Shown here: positions 1 through 5,745 of the stretch, in pieces
Position numbering within the stretch: the first letter of the stretch is position 1
How the letters are laid out: each line of letters begins with the position of its first letter
Assembly (NCBI GenBank): GCA_964600045.1
Contig: CAZRHS010000065.1
Location: 1-7,198, forward strand
Source of the DNA: Phil1 sp964600045
Lineage (GTDB): Bacteria; Bacillota; Clostridia; Christensenellales; CAG-138
Length of the DNA: 7,198 nucleotides
Reading direction: 5' to 3'
Notes under the pieces: model-generated
What the model was told of the DNA's origin: nothing
Databases searched by the model: none
The model's input: the letters and a program-made list of their open reading frames with translations, nothing else
Made by a program: the position numbers and the translations under genes

Positions 1-1721
1 GCAAAACCGAAGGCAGCATGGATGCCGGCAACCTGCTCAAGCCTATGCTTGCCAGGGGCGAGCTGCACTGCATAGGTGCTACCACGCTTGATGAATACCG
101 CAAGTATATCGAAAAAGATGCGGCTCTTTCCCGCCGTTTCCAGCCGGTTATGGTGGATGAGCCCAGCGTTGAGGACACTATCTCGATACTGCGTGGCCTT
201 AAGGAACGCTACGAGGTTTATCATGGCGTAAAGATAAGCGACAATGCTCTTATAGCCGCCGCCACGCTTTCGCACAGGTATATAAGCGATCGTTTCCTTC
301 CCGATAAGGCCATTGACCTTGTTGATGAGGCGTGCGCGCTTATAAGAACCGAAATGGACTCCATGCCCACGGAGCTTGATGAGCTTTCCCGCAAGATAAT
401 GCAGCTTGAAATCGAGGAAGCGGCACTTAAGAAGGAAACCGACAAGATAAGCGAGGAGCACCTTGCCGAAATACAGAAAACGCTTGCCAACGACCGCGAG
501 CAGTTCAAGCAGCTGAAGGCAAAGTGGGATAAGGAAAAGGGTGCCATAAAGAACGTGCAGCGCATACGCGGAGAGATAGAGGATCTTAATGCGCAGATGG
601 AACGCGCCGAGCGTGATTATGATTTGAACAAGGCCGCCGAACTCAAGTACGGCAAACTGCCCAAGCTTAAAGAAGAGCTTGAAAGCGCCGAAAAGGAGAT
701 GGAGAAGGGCAAGACAAGCGGCTTGCTCAGGGACCGCGTTACCGAAGACGAAATTGCGAGGATTGTCTGCCGCTGGACCGGCATACCTGTGGCGAGGCTT
801 ATGGAGGGCGAGCGCGAGAAGCTGCTGCGCCTTGAGGACATACTGCATAAGCGCGTTATAGGTCAGGATGAGGCCGTTACAACCGTATCCAACGCCATAC
901 TGCGCACAAGAGCCGGCCTTAAGGATCCCTCAAAGCCTATAGGCAGCTTCCTGTTCCTTGGACCTACCGGCGTAGGTAAAACGGAACTTGCCAAGGCCCT
1001 TGCCGAAGCGTTGTTTGATGATGAAAATAACATGGTGCGTATTGATATGAGCGAATATATGGAGAAATACTCCGTAGCTCGTCTTATAGGCGCACCTCCG
1101 GGATATGTAGGTTATGATGAAGGCGGTCAGCTTACCGAGGCGGTTCGCAGAAAGCCGTACTGCGTTGTGCTGTTCGATGAAATAGAGAAGGCGCATCCGG
1201 ACGTGTTCAATGTTCTGCTTCAGGTGCTTGACGATGGCCGTATGACGGATTCTCAGGGCCGCACCGTGGACTTTAAGAATACCGTTATAGTTATGACCAG
1301 TAACCTCGGCAGCCAGTACATACTGGAAGGCATAGAGGATGGCAAGATAACCGAAGAAGCCCGCAAGCAGGTGAATACGCTGCTTAAGCAGAGCTTCCGT
1401 CCCGAGTTCCTTAACAGGATTGACGACATAGTGTTCTACAAGCCGCTGGACAGGCAGGAGATATTCGCCATAACCGAACTGCAGCTTCAGGATATACGCC
1501 ATCGCCTTGCCGAACGCAGGCTGGATGTGCAGCTTACGGATGCCGCAAAGCATTATATTGCCGATGCCGGTTACGATCCGCATTACGGAGCAAGGCCGCT
1601 TAAGAGGCTGCTCCAGTCCAAGCTTGAAACGCTGCTTGCTCGCAAGATAATAGAAAGTGACCCCGAACCCGGTACCGTGTATACCGTGGATTGCGAGAAC
1701 GGGGAACTGGTAGTAAAGTAA
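1..1721 (+). CDS. clpB: ATP-dependent chaperone/disaggregase ClpB, 5' end missing
   Basis: ClpB is a cytosolic hexameric AAA+ machine that threads aggregated proteins through its pore, working with DnaK. The gene enters the window already open (first full codon at 3), and 572 residues are visible. Typical ClpB has about 860, so roughly 290 N-terminal residues, including Walker A and B of the first ATPase domain, lie upstream. Numbering from the Met at 18: the end of NBD1 with MDAGNLLKPML and the arginine-finger region R39-R40; the coiled-coil middle domain at about 115-235, rich in Glu and Lys; then NBD2 with Walker A GPTGVGKT (315-322), Walker B acidic pair D387-E388, sensor-1 N429 and sensor-2 GARPLKR (R526). 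The middle domain distinguishes ClpB from ClpA, and no ClpP-binding loop is evident. Nothing looks broken. The Met at 18 is internal, not the start. The promoter is outside the window. Confidence 0.97.
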   Translation, partial: KTEGSMDAGNLLKPMLARGELHCIGATTLDEYRKYIEKDAALSRRFQPVMVDEPSVEDTISILRGLKERYEVYHGVKISDNALIAAATLSHRYISDRFLPDKAIDLVDEACALIRTEMDSMPTELDELSRKIMQLEIEEAALKKETDKISEEHLAEIQKTLANDREQFKQLKAKWDKEKGAIKNVQRIRGEIEDLNAQMERAERDYDLNKAAELKYGKLPKLKEELESAEKEMEKGKTSGLLRDRVTEDEIARIVCRWTGIPVARLMEGEREKLLRLEDILHKRVIGQDEAVTTVSNAILRTRAGLKDPSKPIGSFLFLGPTGVGKTELAKALAEALFDDENNMVRIDMSEYMEKYSVARLIGAPPGYVGYDEGGQLTEAVRRKPYCVVLFDEIEKAHPDVFNVLLQVLDDGRMTDSQGRTVDFKNTVIVMTSNLGSQYILEGIEDGKITEEARKQVNTLLKQSFRPEFLNRIDDIVFYKPLDRQEIFAITELQLQDIRHRLAERRLDVQLTDAAKHYIADAGYDPHYGARPLKRLLQSKLETLLARKIIESDPEPGTVYTVDCENGELVVK

Positions 1722-1734
1722 ATCGCATTACAGC

Positions 1735-1762
1735 AAAAGGCCGCAGCAATTGCGGCCTTTTT
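1735..1762. terminator. Bidirectional intrinsic terminator between clpB and rpmB
   Basis: A perfect 11-bp stem (AAAAGGCCGCA at 1735-1745 with TGCGGCCTTTT at 1751-1761) closes a 5-base loop. It starts 14 bases after the clpB stop. The T-run on the plus strand and the A-run on the left arm make it read as a terminator in both directions. That fits its place between two convergent genes. Confidence 0.9.
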
Positions 1763-1833
1763 GCGTTGCTTAAAAGCAAAAGAAAAGCGCGACACCCAAA
1801 AGATGCCGCGCATATGCACAGAATTCGCTTTTA

Positions 1834-2025
1834 TCAGAAGCTGCGCTCAACCTTGCCGGAACGAAGGCAGCGAGTGCAAACATTCACCTTGCGCACAGTG
1901 CCGTTAACCACCGCGTGAACGGTCTGAATGTTAGGAGCCCAAGTGGTCCTGGTCTTTCTGTTGGAATGGCTTACCAGATTACCGCTCATAACGCCCTTCT
2001 TGCATATTTCGCAGTACTTACCCAT
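1834..2025 (-). CDS. rpmB: 50S ribosomal protein L28 (zinc-ribbon type)
   Basis: L28 is a small protein of the large ribosomal subunit. The 63-residue product starts MGKYCEICKKG and has two CxxC pairs, C5/C8 and C50/C53, the zinc-binding arrangement of the cysteine-containing (C+) L28 form. The length and the central SHSNRKTRTTW segment fit Bacillota L28. The start is set by AAGGAGG on the minus strand (revcomp of 2034-2040), 8 bases before the ATG at 2025-2023. The gene stands alone, converging on clpB and diverging from azlC. In some bacteria C+ ribosomal proteins have zinc-independent paralogues under zinc control; no such site is seen here. Confidence 0.96.
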   Translation of the reverse strand: MGKYCEICKKGVMSGNLVSHSNRKTRTTWAPNIQTVHAVVNGTVRKVNVCTRCLRSGKVERSF

Positions 2026-2077
2026 GCATTACACCTCCTTACGACGGTAGCGTGCGTTTTTTACTCAAACAGTATGT

Positions 2078-2106
2078 ATTTTAGCACGGTATCAAAGCTT
2101 TTGCAA
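2078..2106 (-). promoter_or_regulatory. Proximal candidate promoter of rpmB
   Basis: On the minus strand, -35 TTGCAA (2106-2101) and -10 TAAAAT (2083-2078) are separated by exactly 17 bases. Predicted transcription starts near 2071, about 45 bases before the rpmB start codon. The -35 hexamer lies inside a 14-bp inverted repeat. Confidence 0.6.
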
Positions 2107-2113
2107 GTGCAAA
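2100..2113. repeat. 14-bp inverted repeat over the rpmB -35 box
   Basis: TTTGCA at 2100-2105 and TGCAAA at 2108-2113 form 6-base arms around a 2-base centre. It overlaps the proximal rpmB -35 hexamer, where a repressor site would be expected. No matching regulator is in the window, and an inverted repeat this short could arise by chance. Confidence 0.3.
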
Positions 2114-2155
2114 TTATTTTATTTTCGCCTTTTGTAGCACCTGCACCGCCGTATT

Positions 2156-2184
2156 ATTATAATACCGTTCGCGTTTTCAGGCAA
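2156..2184 (-). promoter_or_regulatory. Distal candidate promoter of rpmB
   Basis: On the minus strand, TTGCCT (2184-2179) and a perfect -10 TATAAT (2161-2156) are 17 bases apart. Its -35 box is only 7 bases from the -35 box of the azlC promoter on the other strand, so the two are back to back. A short CAAT-N5-ATTG inverted repeat (2182-2194) spans the gap and could be a shared operator, though it is weak. Confidence 0.5.
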
Positions 2185-2191
2185 TCGTAAA

Positions 2192-2220
2192 TTGACATTG
2201 ATAAAAGCCTTTTATATAAT
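2192..2220 (+). promoter_or_regulatory. Consensus sigma-A promoter of azlCD
   Basis: TTGACA (2192-2197), a 17-base spacer and TATAAT (2215-2220) match the vegetative consensus at all 12 positions. The predicted start is near 2227, giving a leader of about 30 bases before azlC. No hairpin is seen in that leader, so regulation, if any, is more likely by a DNA-binding protein. Confidence 0.88.
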
Positions 2221-2243
2221 TAGCGCGTTTATGGTATTTATAC

Positions 2244-2250
2244 AGGAGGT
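2244..2250 (+). promoter_or_regulatory. Ribosome binding site that fixes the azlC start
   Basis: AGGAGGT lies 7 bases before the ATG at 2258. The reading frame is open back to a TTG at 2192, but that TTG is the first base of the -35 box, upstream of the predicted RNA start. The ATG at 2258 is therefore the start. Confidence 0.9.
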
Positions 2251-2257
2251 TGCTGTT

Positions 2258-2950
2258 ATGGAAGGCAAACAATGCCCGGCTCTTCGTGCCGTACGCATGG
2301 CTTTTCCTTATACGATTCCCGTGCTTACGGGCTATCTTATACTTGGCATGGCATACGGCATACTTATGCAAACAAGCGGCTACGGCGTGCTTTGGGTGCT
2401 TCTCATTTCCGGCACTGCGTTTTGCGGCAGCATGCAGTTTGTGGCGGTTACGCTGCTCACAAGCGCCTTTAACCCCATTCAGGCCTTTATTATGAGCATT
2501 ATGGTAAACGCCAGGCATCTTTTCTACGGTGTATCCATGCTTAAAAAATATCGCGGCACGGGCGTGTTCAAACCCGTGCTCATTTACGCGCTTACGGATG
2601 AAACTTTCTCTATTGTATCCTCTGTTGAGCCGCCCAAGGATATGCCGAGCCGCGATTTCTATTTGGCTGTTTCAATACTTGATTATATTTACTGGGTAAC
2701 GGGCTCCGTGCTCGGTGCCGTGGCCGGGCAGTTCATAACGTTTAATACAACCGGGCTTGATTTTGTGCTTACGGCGCTGTTTGTGGTGCTGTTCATAGAG
2801 CAGGTGAAAAATCCTCTGAACCGCGTGAGCGGCATAATAGGCATTGTTTGCACGGCGGCGGCCTTGTTTATATTCGGCGCGGACAACCTTGTTATTCCGG
2901 CAATGGCGCTAATACTCGCCGTACTGCTTATAGGGAGGAAAAAGATATGA
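2258..2950 (+). CDS. azlC: AzlC-family branched-chain amino-acid exporter, large subunit
   Basis: AzlC (YgaZ in E. coli) is the large membrane subunit of a two-component exporter of branched-chain amino acids such as valine, and of some analogues. The 230-residue length is normal for the family. Visible family features are FCGSMQF (55-61), the strongly conserved VNARHLFYG (83-91), LTDETF (112-117) and several hydrophobic spans typical of a protein with about seven membrane segments. The start follows a strong ribosome binding site. The stop overlaps the azlD start as ATGA, so the two are translationally coupled. An Lrp-like azlB regulator, which accompanies these genes in Bacillus subtilis, is not present here. 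The exact substrate cannot be read from sequence. Confidence 0.93.
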   Translation: MEGKQCPALRAVRMAFPYTIPVLTGYLILGMAYGILMQTSGYGVLWVLLISGTAFCGSMQFVAVTLLTSAFNPIQAFIMSIMVNARHLFYGVSMLKKYRGTGVFKPVLIYALTDETFSIVSSVEPPKDMPSRDFYLAVSILDYIYWVTGSVLGAVAGQFITFNTTGLDFVLTALFVVLFIEQVKNPLNRVSGIIGIVCTAAALFIFGADNLVIPAMALILAVLLIGRKKI

Positions 2951-3282
2951 CGCTGTCAACTCCCCAGGCTTTGGCTATTGTGGCCGCAGTGGTTTTGGGT
3001 ACCGCGGTCACCAGATTTCTTCCGTTTTTGCTGTTTCCGGACAATAAGCCCGTGCCAAAGGTGATAGAATACCTTGGCCGCGCTTTGCCCGCGGCCATGA
3101 TGGGCCTGCTTGTGGTATACTGTCTGCGCAACGTAAGCATAGTTGCCGCACCGCACGGCCTGCCGGAGCTTATAGCGCTCTGCGTTGTGGCAGGGCTTCA
3201 TGTTTGGAAGCGCAATGTGCTGCTCTCAATCGGCGTAGGCACGGTTTTATATATGGTGCTTGTTCAAATGGTGTTTGTTTAA
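2947..3282 (+). CDS. azlD: AzlD-family branched-chain amino-acid exporter, small subunit
   Basis: AzlD (YgaH-like) is the small membrane partner of AzlC; both are needed for export. The 111-residue product has about four hydrophobic segments and the family signature TRFLPFLLF (22-30) followed by a proline-rich turn and a YLGRALPAAMMGLLVVYCL segment (42-60). A GGGAGG site at 2933-2938, inside the end of azlC, lies 8 bases from the ATG. The ATGA overlap supports coupled translation and matched amounts of the two subunits. No dedicated hairpin terminator follows within the next 60 bases. Readthrough would meet the hairpin at 3344-3404. Confidence 0.92.
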   Translation: MTLSTPQALAIVAAVVLGTAVTRFLPFLLFPDNKPVPKVIEYLGRALPAAMMGLLVVYCLRNVSIVAAPHGLPELIALCVVAGLHVWKRNVLLSIGVGTVLYMVLVQMVFV

Positions 3283-3311
3283 CTGCTTTCAGGTGTCGCG
3301 CGAATGAAAAC

Positions 3312-3340
3312 TTGAAAATCCGTTTGAATTCTGATATAAT
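3312..3340 (+). promoter_or_regulatory. Promoter of the MATE gene leader
   Basis: TTGAAA (3312-3317), a 17-base spacer and a perfect TATAAT (3335-3340). The predicted start near 3347 is at the base of the first leader hairpin and gives a leader of about 183 nt, far longer than that of azlC. Confidence 0.8.
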
Positions 3341-3343
3341 AAA

Positions 3344-3404
3344 TAAGTAGCGTGTAGCAGTTCTGCGTAAATCCGGTTGCAGAATGCAGCACGCTTATTT
3401 TTTT
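3344..3404 (+). ncRNA. Leader RNA motif copy 1 with intrinsic terminator
   Basis: A long imperfect hairpin is followed by seven T's (3398-3404). The outer arm pairs GCGTG (3350-3354) with CACGC (3390-3394), extended by TAA/TTA across a 3-base bulge. The inner stem UUCUGC (3361-3366) with GCAGAA (3379-3384) closes the loop GUAAAUCCGGUU, and GUAGCAG-type sequence precedes the stem. The unpaired features recur in copy 2. It can serve as terminator of azlCD, as an attenuator just after the 3312 promoter, or as part of a ligand-binding RNA. The sequence alone does not decide between these. Confidence 0.6.
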
Positions 3405-3409
3405 GCATA

Positions 3410-3428
3410 GGACAGATAAAGATTGTCC
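3410..3428 (+). other. Small hairpin in the MATE leader
   Basis: GGACA (3410-3414) pairs with UGUCC (3424-3428) around a 9-base loop. It sits between the two motif copies and ends in another UCCGG (3426-3430), the sequence found in the loops of both copies. It may be a spacer helix or an alternative pairing partner. Confidence 0.35.
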
Positions 3429-3454
3429 GGCCGAAAACATAATATACAAATCGC

Positions 3455-3504
3455 GTAGCAGCAATGCGTAAGTCCGGATTTGATGGGCCTGCGCATTTTC
3501 TTTA
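3455..3504 (+). ncRNA. Leader RNA motif copy 2, candidate riboswitch/attenuator of the MATE gene
   Basis: GUAGCAG (3455-3461) is followed by stem AAUGCG (3463-3468) with CGCAUU (3492-3497), enclosing GUAAGUCCGG and a GGGCC tract. The stem is trailed by a U-rich run (UUUUCUUU) that makes it terminator-like. Flanking and loop sequence matches copy 1, while the stem bases differ yet still pair, as expected of a conserved RNA structure. Guanidine-IV (mepA motif) riboswitches are known to precede MATE genes in Bacillota and to switch through the aptamer's own hairpins. That identity is inferred from context, as the consensus could not be checked. Confidence 0.5.
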
Positions 3505-3523
3505 TCGTCCAAAGAAAGGACGA
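3505..3523 (+). promoter_or_regulatory. Hairpin covering the MATE ribosome binding site
   Basis: UCGUCC (3505-3510) and GGACGA (3518-3523) form a perfect 6-bp stem with loop AAAGAAA. The Shine-Dalgarno-like AAAGGA (3515-3520) straddles the loop and the right arm, 9 bases before the ATG at 3530. Formation of this stem would partly hide the site and lower translation, giving a second layer of control. Confidence 0.5.
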
Positions 3524-3529
3524 CATCTA

Positions 3530-4939
3530 ATGGAAACATCAAACCGGTATTTGGAAACGGAATCAATCGCAAAACTTATGCGCAAGTATTCCGTTCCCTG
3601 TATCATCTCTCTGCTTGTAGGCGCGCTCTACAATATTGTTGATCAGATATTTATCGCTAACGCAAGCTATCTTGGCTCCTACGGAAACGCGGCCAATACC
3701 GTGGTTTTCCCTATGACGGTGGTGGCTCTTGCCGTCGCAGTTTTAATAGGGGACGGCAGCTGTGCCTTTGTCAGCATCGCGCTCGGCAAAGGGGCGAAGG
3801 AGGATGCGCACAAATCTGTGGGCAATTCCATAATCCTGTGCGTTTTAAGCAGCCTTATTTTAACCGCGGTCTATCTCGTTTTCAGCGAACCGCTGCTAAC
3901 TTTGTTCGGCGGCACGGTTAACGCGGAAACATACGGCTTTGCCAAGGAATATTTCTTTTATATAACCCTTGGCATCCCCTTTTATATGTTCGGCCAGGCA
4001 ATGAACCCCATAATTCGAAGCGACGGCAGCCCCCGCTTTGCCATGGCGGCAACGGTATCGGGCGCGGTAGCGAATCTTATACTTGACCCTGTTTTCATAT
4101 ACGCTTTCCGTTGGGGCATGATGGGCGCGGCCGTTGCCACCGTAATAGGGCAGGTGCTTACCGCGGCTCTTTCCGTGTGGTATCTTTGCCGTATGAAGGT
4201 AATTCATCTTAAAAAGGACAGCTTTCGCCTTAACGGAAGGCTGATTCTCAAATCGGCGCAACTGGGCATCACAAGCTTTTTATCGCAGGTGTCTATGGTA
4301 ATATCTATGGCCGCGGTGCAGAATATGTGCATGAAATACGGCGCGCTCGATCCTGTTTTCGGCCAAGCGGAGTACGCGCAGATTCCTCTTGCGGTACTGG
4401 GCATTGTTATGAAGTTTTTCCAGATTGCCATTTCTATTGCCATTGGCATGGCGGCAGGGTGCATTCCCATTGCCGGGTATAATATAGGCGCGGGCAAATG
4501 TGAACGCGCAAAAGCGCTGTTCTCCCGCCTGCTGATAGGCGAGCTTGCCGTGGGCGCGGTTGCGCTTTTAATTGTGGAAGTGTTTCCGCTGCAAATATCC
4601 ATGCTGTTCGGTGCCGCAAACGAAAGCGCGTATTATTCGGATTTTACCGTCAAGTGCTTCCGCACCTATCTTTGCCTTATGCCCATTGCCACGCTTAATA
4701 AGGGCACGTTTATATATCTGCAGGCTCTCGGCAAGGCGGCGGCATCTACCGTTATATCCATGGCAAGGGAGATTATACTGGGCGTGTTCCTGCCGATAAT
4801 TCTGCCCGTTTTCCTTGGCCTTGACGGCATACTGTGGTCGTTCCCTGCCGCGGATTTGCTAACGTTTTTTATTGCGTTGTGCTTTATCCGCAGAACATAC
4901 AAAGAACTGTCCGCGGCAAATTCCGATTTAGCGGCATAA
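3530..4939 (+). CDS. MATE-family multidrug/cation efflux transporter (MepA-like)
   Basis: This is a membrane antiporter that exports cationic drugs or related compounds using a Na+ or H+ gradient. At 469 residues with about twelve hydrophobic segments it has full MATE length. Family landmarks are the N-terminal YNIVDQIFIA region, GDGSCAFVSIALGKG (about 74-88), NPIIRSDGSPRF, and DPVFIYAFRWGMMGAAVATVIGQ-like sequence starting at D186, with the internal two-fold repeat expected of MATE proteins. The style is closest to MepA of the Bacillota. The start is the ATG at 3530, 9 bases after AAAGGA. An in-frame ATG at 3464 would add 22 residues but sits inside the leader hairpin without a ribosome binding site. 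The structured leader suggests induction by a small molecule. The substrate is unknown; guanidine-like or quaternary compounds are guesses. Confidence 0.93.
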   Translation: METSNRYLETESIAKLMRKYSVPCIISLLVGALYNIVDQIFIANASYLGSYGNAANTVVFPMTVVALAVAVLIGDGSCAFVSIALGKGAKEDAHKSVGNSIILCVLSSLILTAVYLVFSEPLLTLFGGTVNAETYGFAKEYFFYITLGIPFYMFGQAMNPIIRSDGSPRFAMAATVSGAVANLILDPVFIYAFRWGMMGAAVATVIGQVLTAALSVWYLCRMKVIHLKKDSFRLNGRLILKSAQLGITSFLSQVSMVISMAAVQNMCMKYGALDPVFGQAEYAQIPLAVLGIVMKFFQIAISIAIGMAAGCIPIAGYNIGAGKCERAKALFSRLLIGELAVGAVALLIVEVFPLQISMLFGAANESAYYSDFTVKCFRTYLCLMPIATLNKGTFIYLQALGKAAASTVISMAREIILGVFLPIILPVFLGLDGILWSFPAADLLTFFIALCFIRRTYKELSAANSDLAA

Positions 4940-4984
4940 ACTTGCCAGATAATAGCGAACATACCCGCTTTGCGGTGAAAACGT

Positions 4985-5013
4985 TTGCCACCGCCGAGTA
5001 TTTGTGCTAAAGT
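4985..5013 (+). promoter_or_regulatory. Extended -10 promoter in front of a structured RNA
   Basis: TTGCCA (4985-4990), 17 bases, then TAAAGT (5008-5013), with TG one base upstream of the -10 (TGC-TAAAGT). The predicted start, about A5020, is one base before the base of the 5021-5090 stem. It lies 45 bases after the MATE stop codon. Confidence 0.5.
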
Positions 5014-5019
5014 ATCCGT

Positions 5020-5100
5020 AGAAGCTGATTTCTTGTCTCCGTCTTTGAACGGGTTGGGCCTTTGAGCCCCCTAGTCGGGAAATCGGCTTCTTTTTTGTTT
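5020..5100 (+). ncRNA. Candidate small structured RNA / three-way-junction terminator
   Basis: A 12-bp stem (5021-5032 with 5079-5090, one G-U pair) is followed by TTTTTTG and more T's, so it terminates transcription. Unlike a simple terminator, it encloses two further hairpins: CCGU-CUUUGA-ACGG (5039-5052) and GGGC-CUUUGA-GCCC (5056-5069). The stems differ but the six-base loops are identical. The junction strand 5070-5078 is unpaired. With the promoter just upstream, a transcript of roughly 75 nt would be almost entirely this fold. No known RNA family is recognised. It may simply be the MATE terminator with an elaborate head. Confidence 0.55.
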
Positions 5101-5125
5101 TCAAAACTGCGCATCAACCAACATA

Positions 5126-5154
5126 CTGACAAAAGTCGAATACACTGATAAAAT
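5126..5154 (+). promoter_or_regulatory. Promoter of the 5179 gene and likely operon
   Basis: CTGACA (5126-5131) and TAAAAT (5149-5154) are 17 bases apart, each one mismatch from consensus. The predicted start is near 5161, leaving a very short leader that contains the AAGGGAG ribosome binding site (5163-5169), 9 bases before the ATG at 5179. Confidence 0.7.
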
Positions 5155-5178
5155 ATACATTGAAGGGAGTGCGCGAAT

Positions 5179-5721
5179 ATGGCAAAGATAATGAAGTTGA
5201 TCGCCGCCGTATCCTTAATCGGACTGGCTGCAATGGCAGTAGGCTATAAGCTTACTTCTGTTGAGGCGCTGCTTTCGCTTGCCATCACGTTCGGAACAAT
5301 CGCGTACCATTTTACAATGCGGCTGCTGGTAGGCCTTGCGTTTGATGTTGTGATGAAAAATAAGGCCGATTGCCAAAAGCGTTGGTACCGCGTCGGCGAG
5401 GGCGAAGCAAAGTTATATGAAAAGCTAAAAGTTAAAAGCTGGAAGAACAAACTGCCTACATACGATGAATCCGCTTTTGACCCAAGGCTGCATACCTGGG
5501 ATGAAATAGCCCAAGCCATGTGTCAATCGGAACTGGTTCATGAAACGATAGTCGTGCTGAGCTTTTTGCCGATATTCGCGGGCGTGTGGTTCGGAGCTTA
5601 CCCTGTGTTTATTATCACGTCGGTTTTATCCGCCGCGTACGATATGCTGTTTGTGATAATGCAAAGGTATAACAGGCATCGCATTATAAGGCTTATGGAG
5701 CGCAAAAACGCGGCTATATAA
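5179..5721 (+). CDS. Small membrane protein resembling the CrtO acyltransferase family
   Basis: The 180-residue product has hydrophobic segments at about 5-23 and 28-57, a soluble middle part, and a hydrophobic pair at about 122-160, ending in a basic tail. It resembles glycosyl-4,4'-diaponeurosporenoate acyltransferase (CrtO), which adds the fatty acyl chain to staphyloxanthin in Staphylococcus. Shared features as I recall the family are RWY...LYEKLKVKSWKNKLP (68-93), E118-L-V-H121 at the start of the second hydrophobic pair, and QRYNR (162-166). No other carotenoid gene is in the window, so the real acceptor is probably different. The family name, not the reaction, is what can be supported. 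Its own promoter and AAGGGAG site precede it, and the flavodoxin gene follows after 24 bases. Confidence 0.6.
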   Translation: MAKIMKLIAAVSLIGLAAMAVGYKLTSVEALLSLAITFGTIAYHFTMRLLVGLAFDVVMKNKADCQKRWYRVGEGEAKLYEKLKVKSWKNKLPTYDESAFDPRLHTWDEIAQAMCQSELVHETIVVLSFLPIFAGVWFGAYPVFIITSVLSAAYDMLFVIMQRYNRHRIIRLMERKNAAI

Positions 5722-5745
5722 AATCAATTTAAGGAGGATACAGTA

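Noticed and set aside
930..1583. 217-codon open frame on the minus strand inside clpB
   Set aside because: It lies wholly opposite strongly conserved ClpB NBD2 sequence, has no ribosome binding site and shows no recognisable motif. It is a by-product of ClpB codon use.
1783..1832. Second possible rpmB terminator: AAAAGCG (1783-1789) with CGCTTTT (1826-1832)
   Set aside because: The 7-bp stem would span a 36-base loop. The perfect 11-bp hairpin at 1735-1762 is a far better terminator for both genes.
2192..2257. TTG start giving AzlC 22 extra residues
   Set aside because: The TTG is part of the perfect -35 box and upstream of the predicted transcript. The ATG at 2258 has AGGAGGT at ideal distance.
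3423..3451. Possible second promoter in front of leader motif copy 2
   Set aside because: TTGTCC with TATACA or TAATAT gives spacers of 14 or 11 bases, too short. Copy 2 is better read from the 3312 promoter.
5037..5056. CTTTGAA loop resembling a tRNA anticodon loop (UUG)
   Set aside because: There is no acceptor, D or T arm around it and no CCA-compatible 3' end. It is one of two matching hairpin loops in the 5020-5100 RNA.
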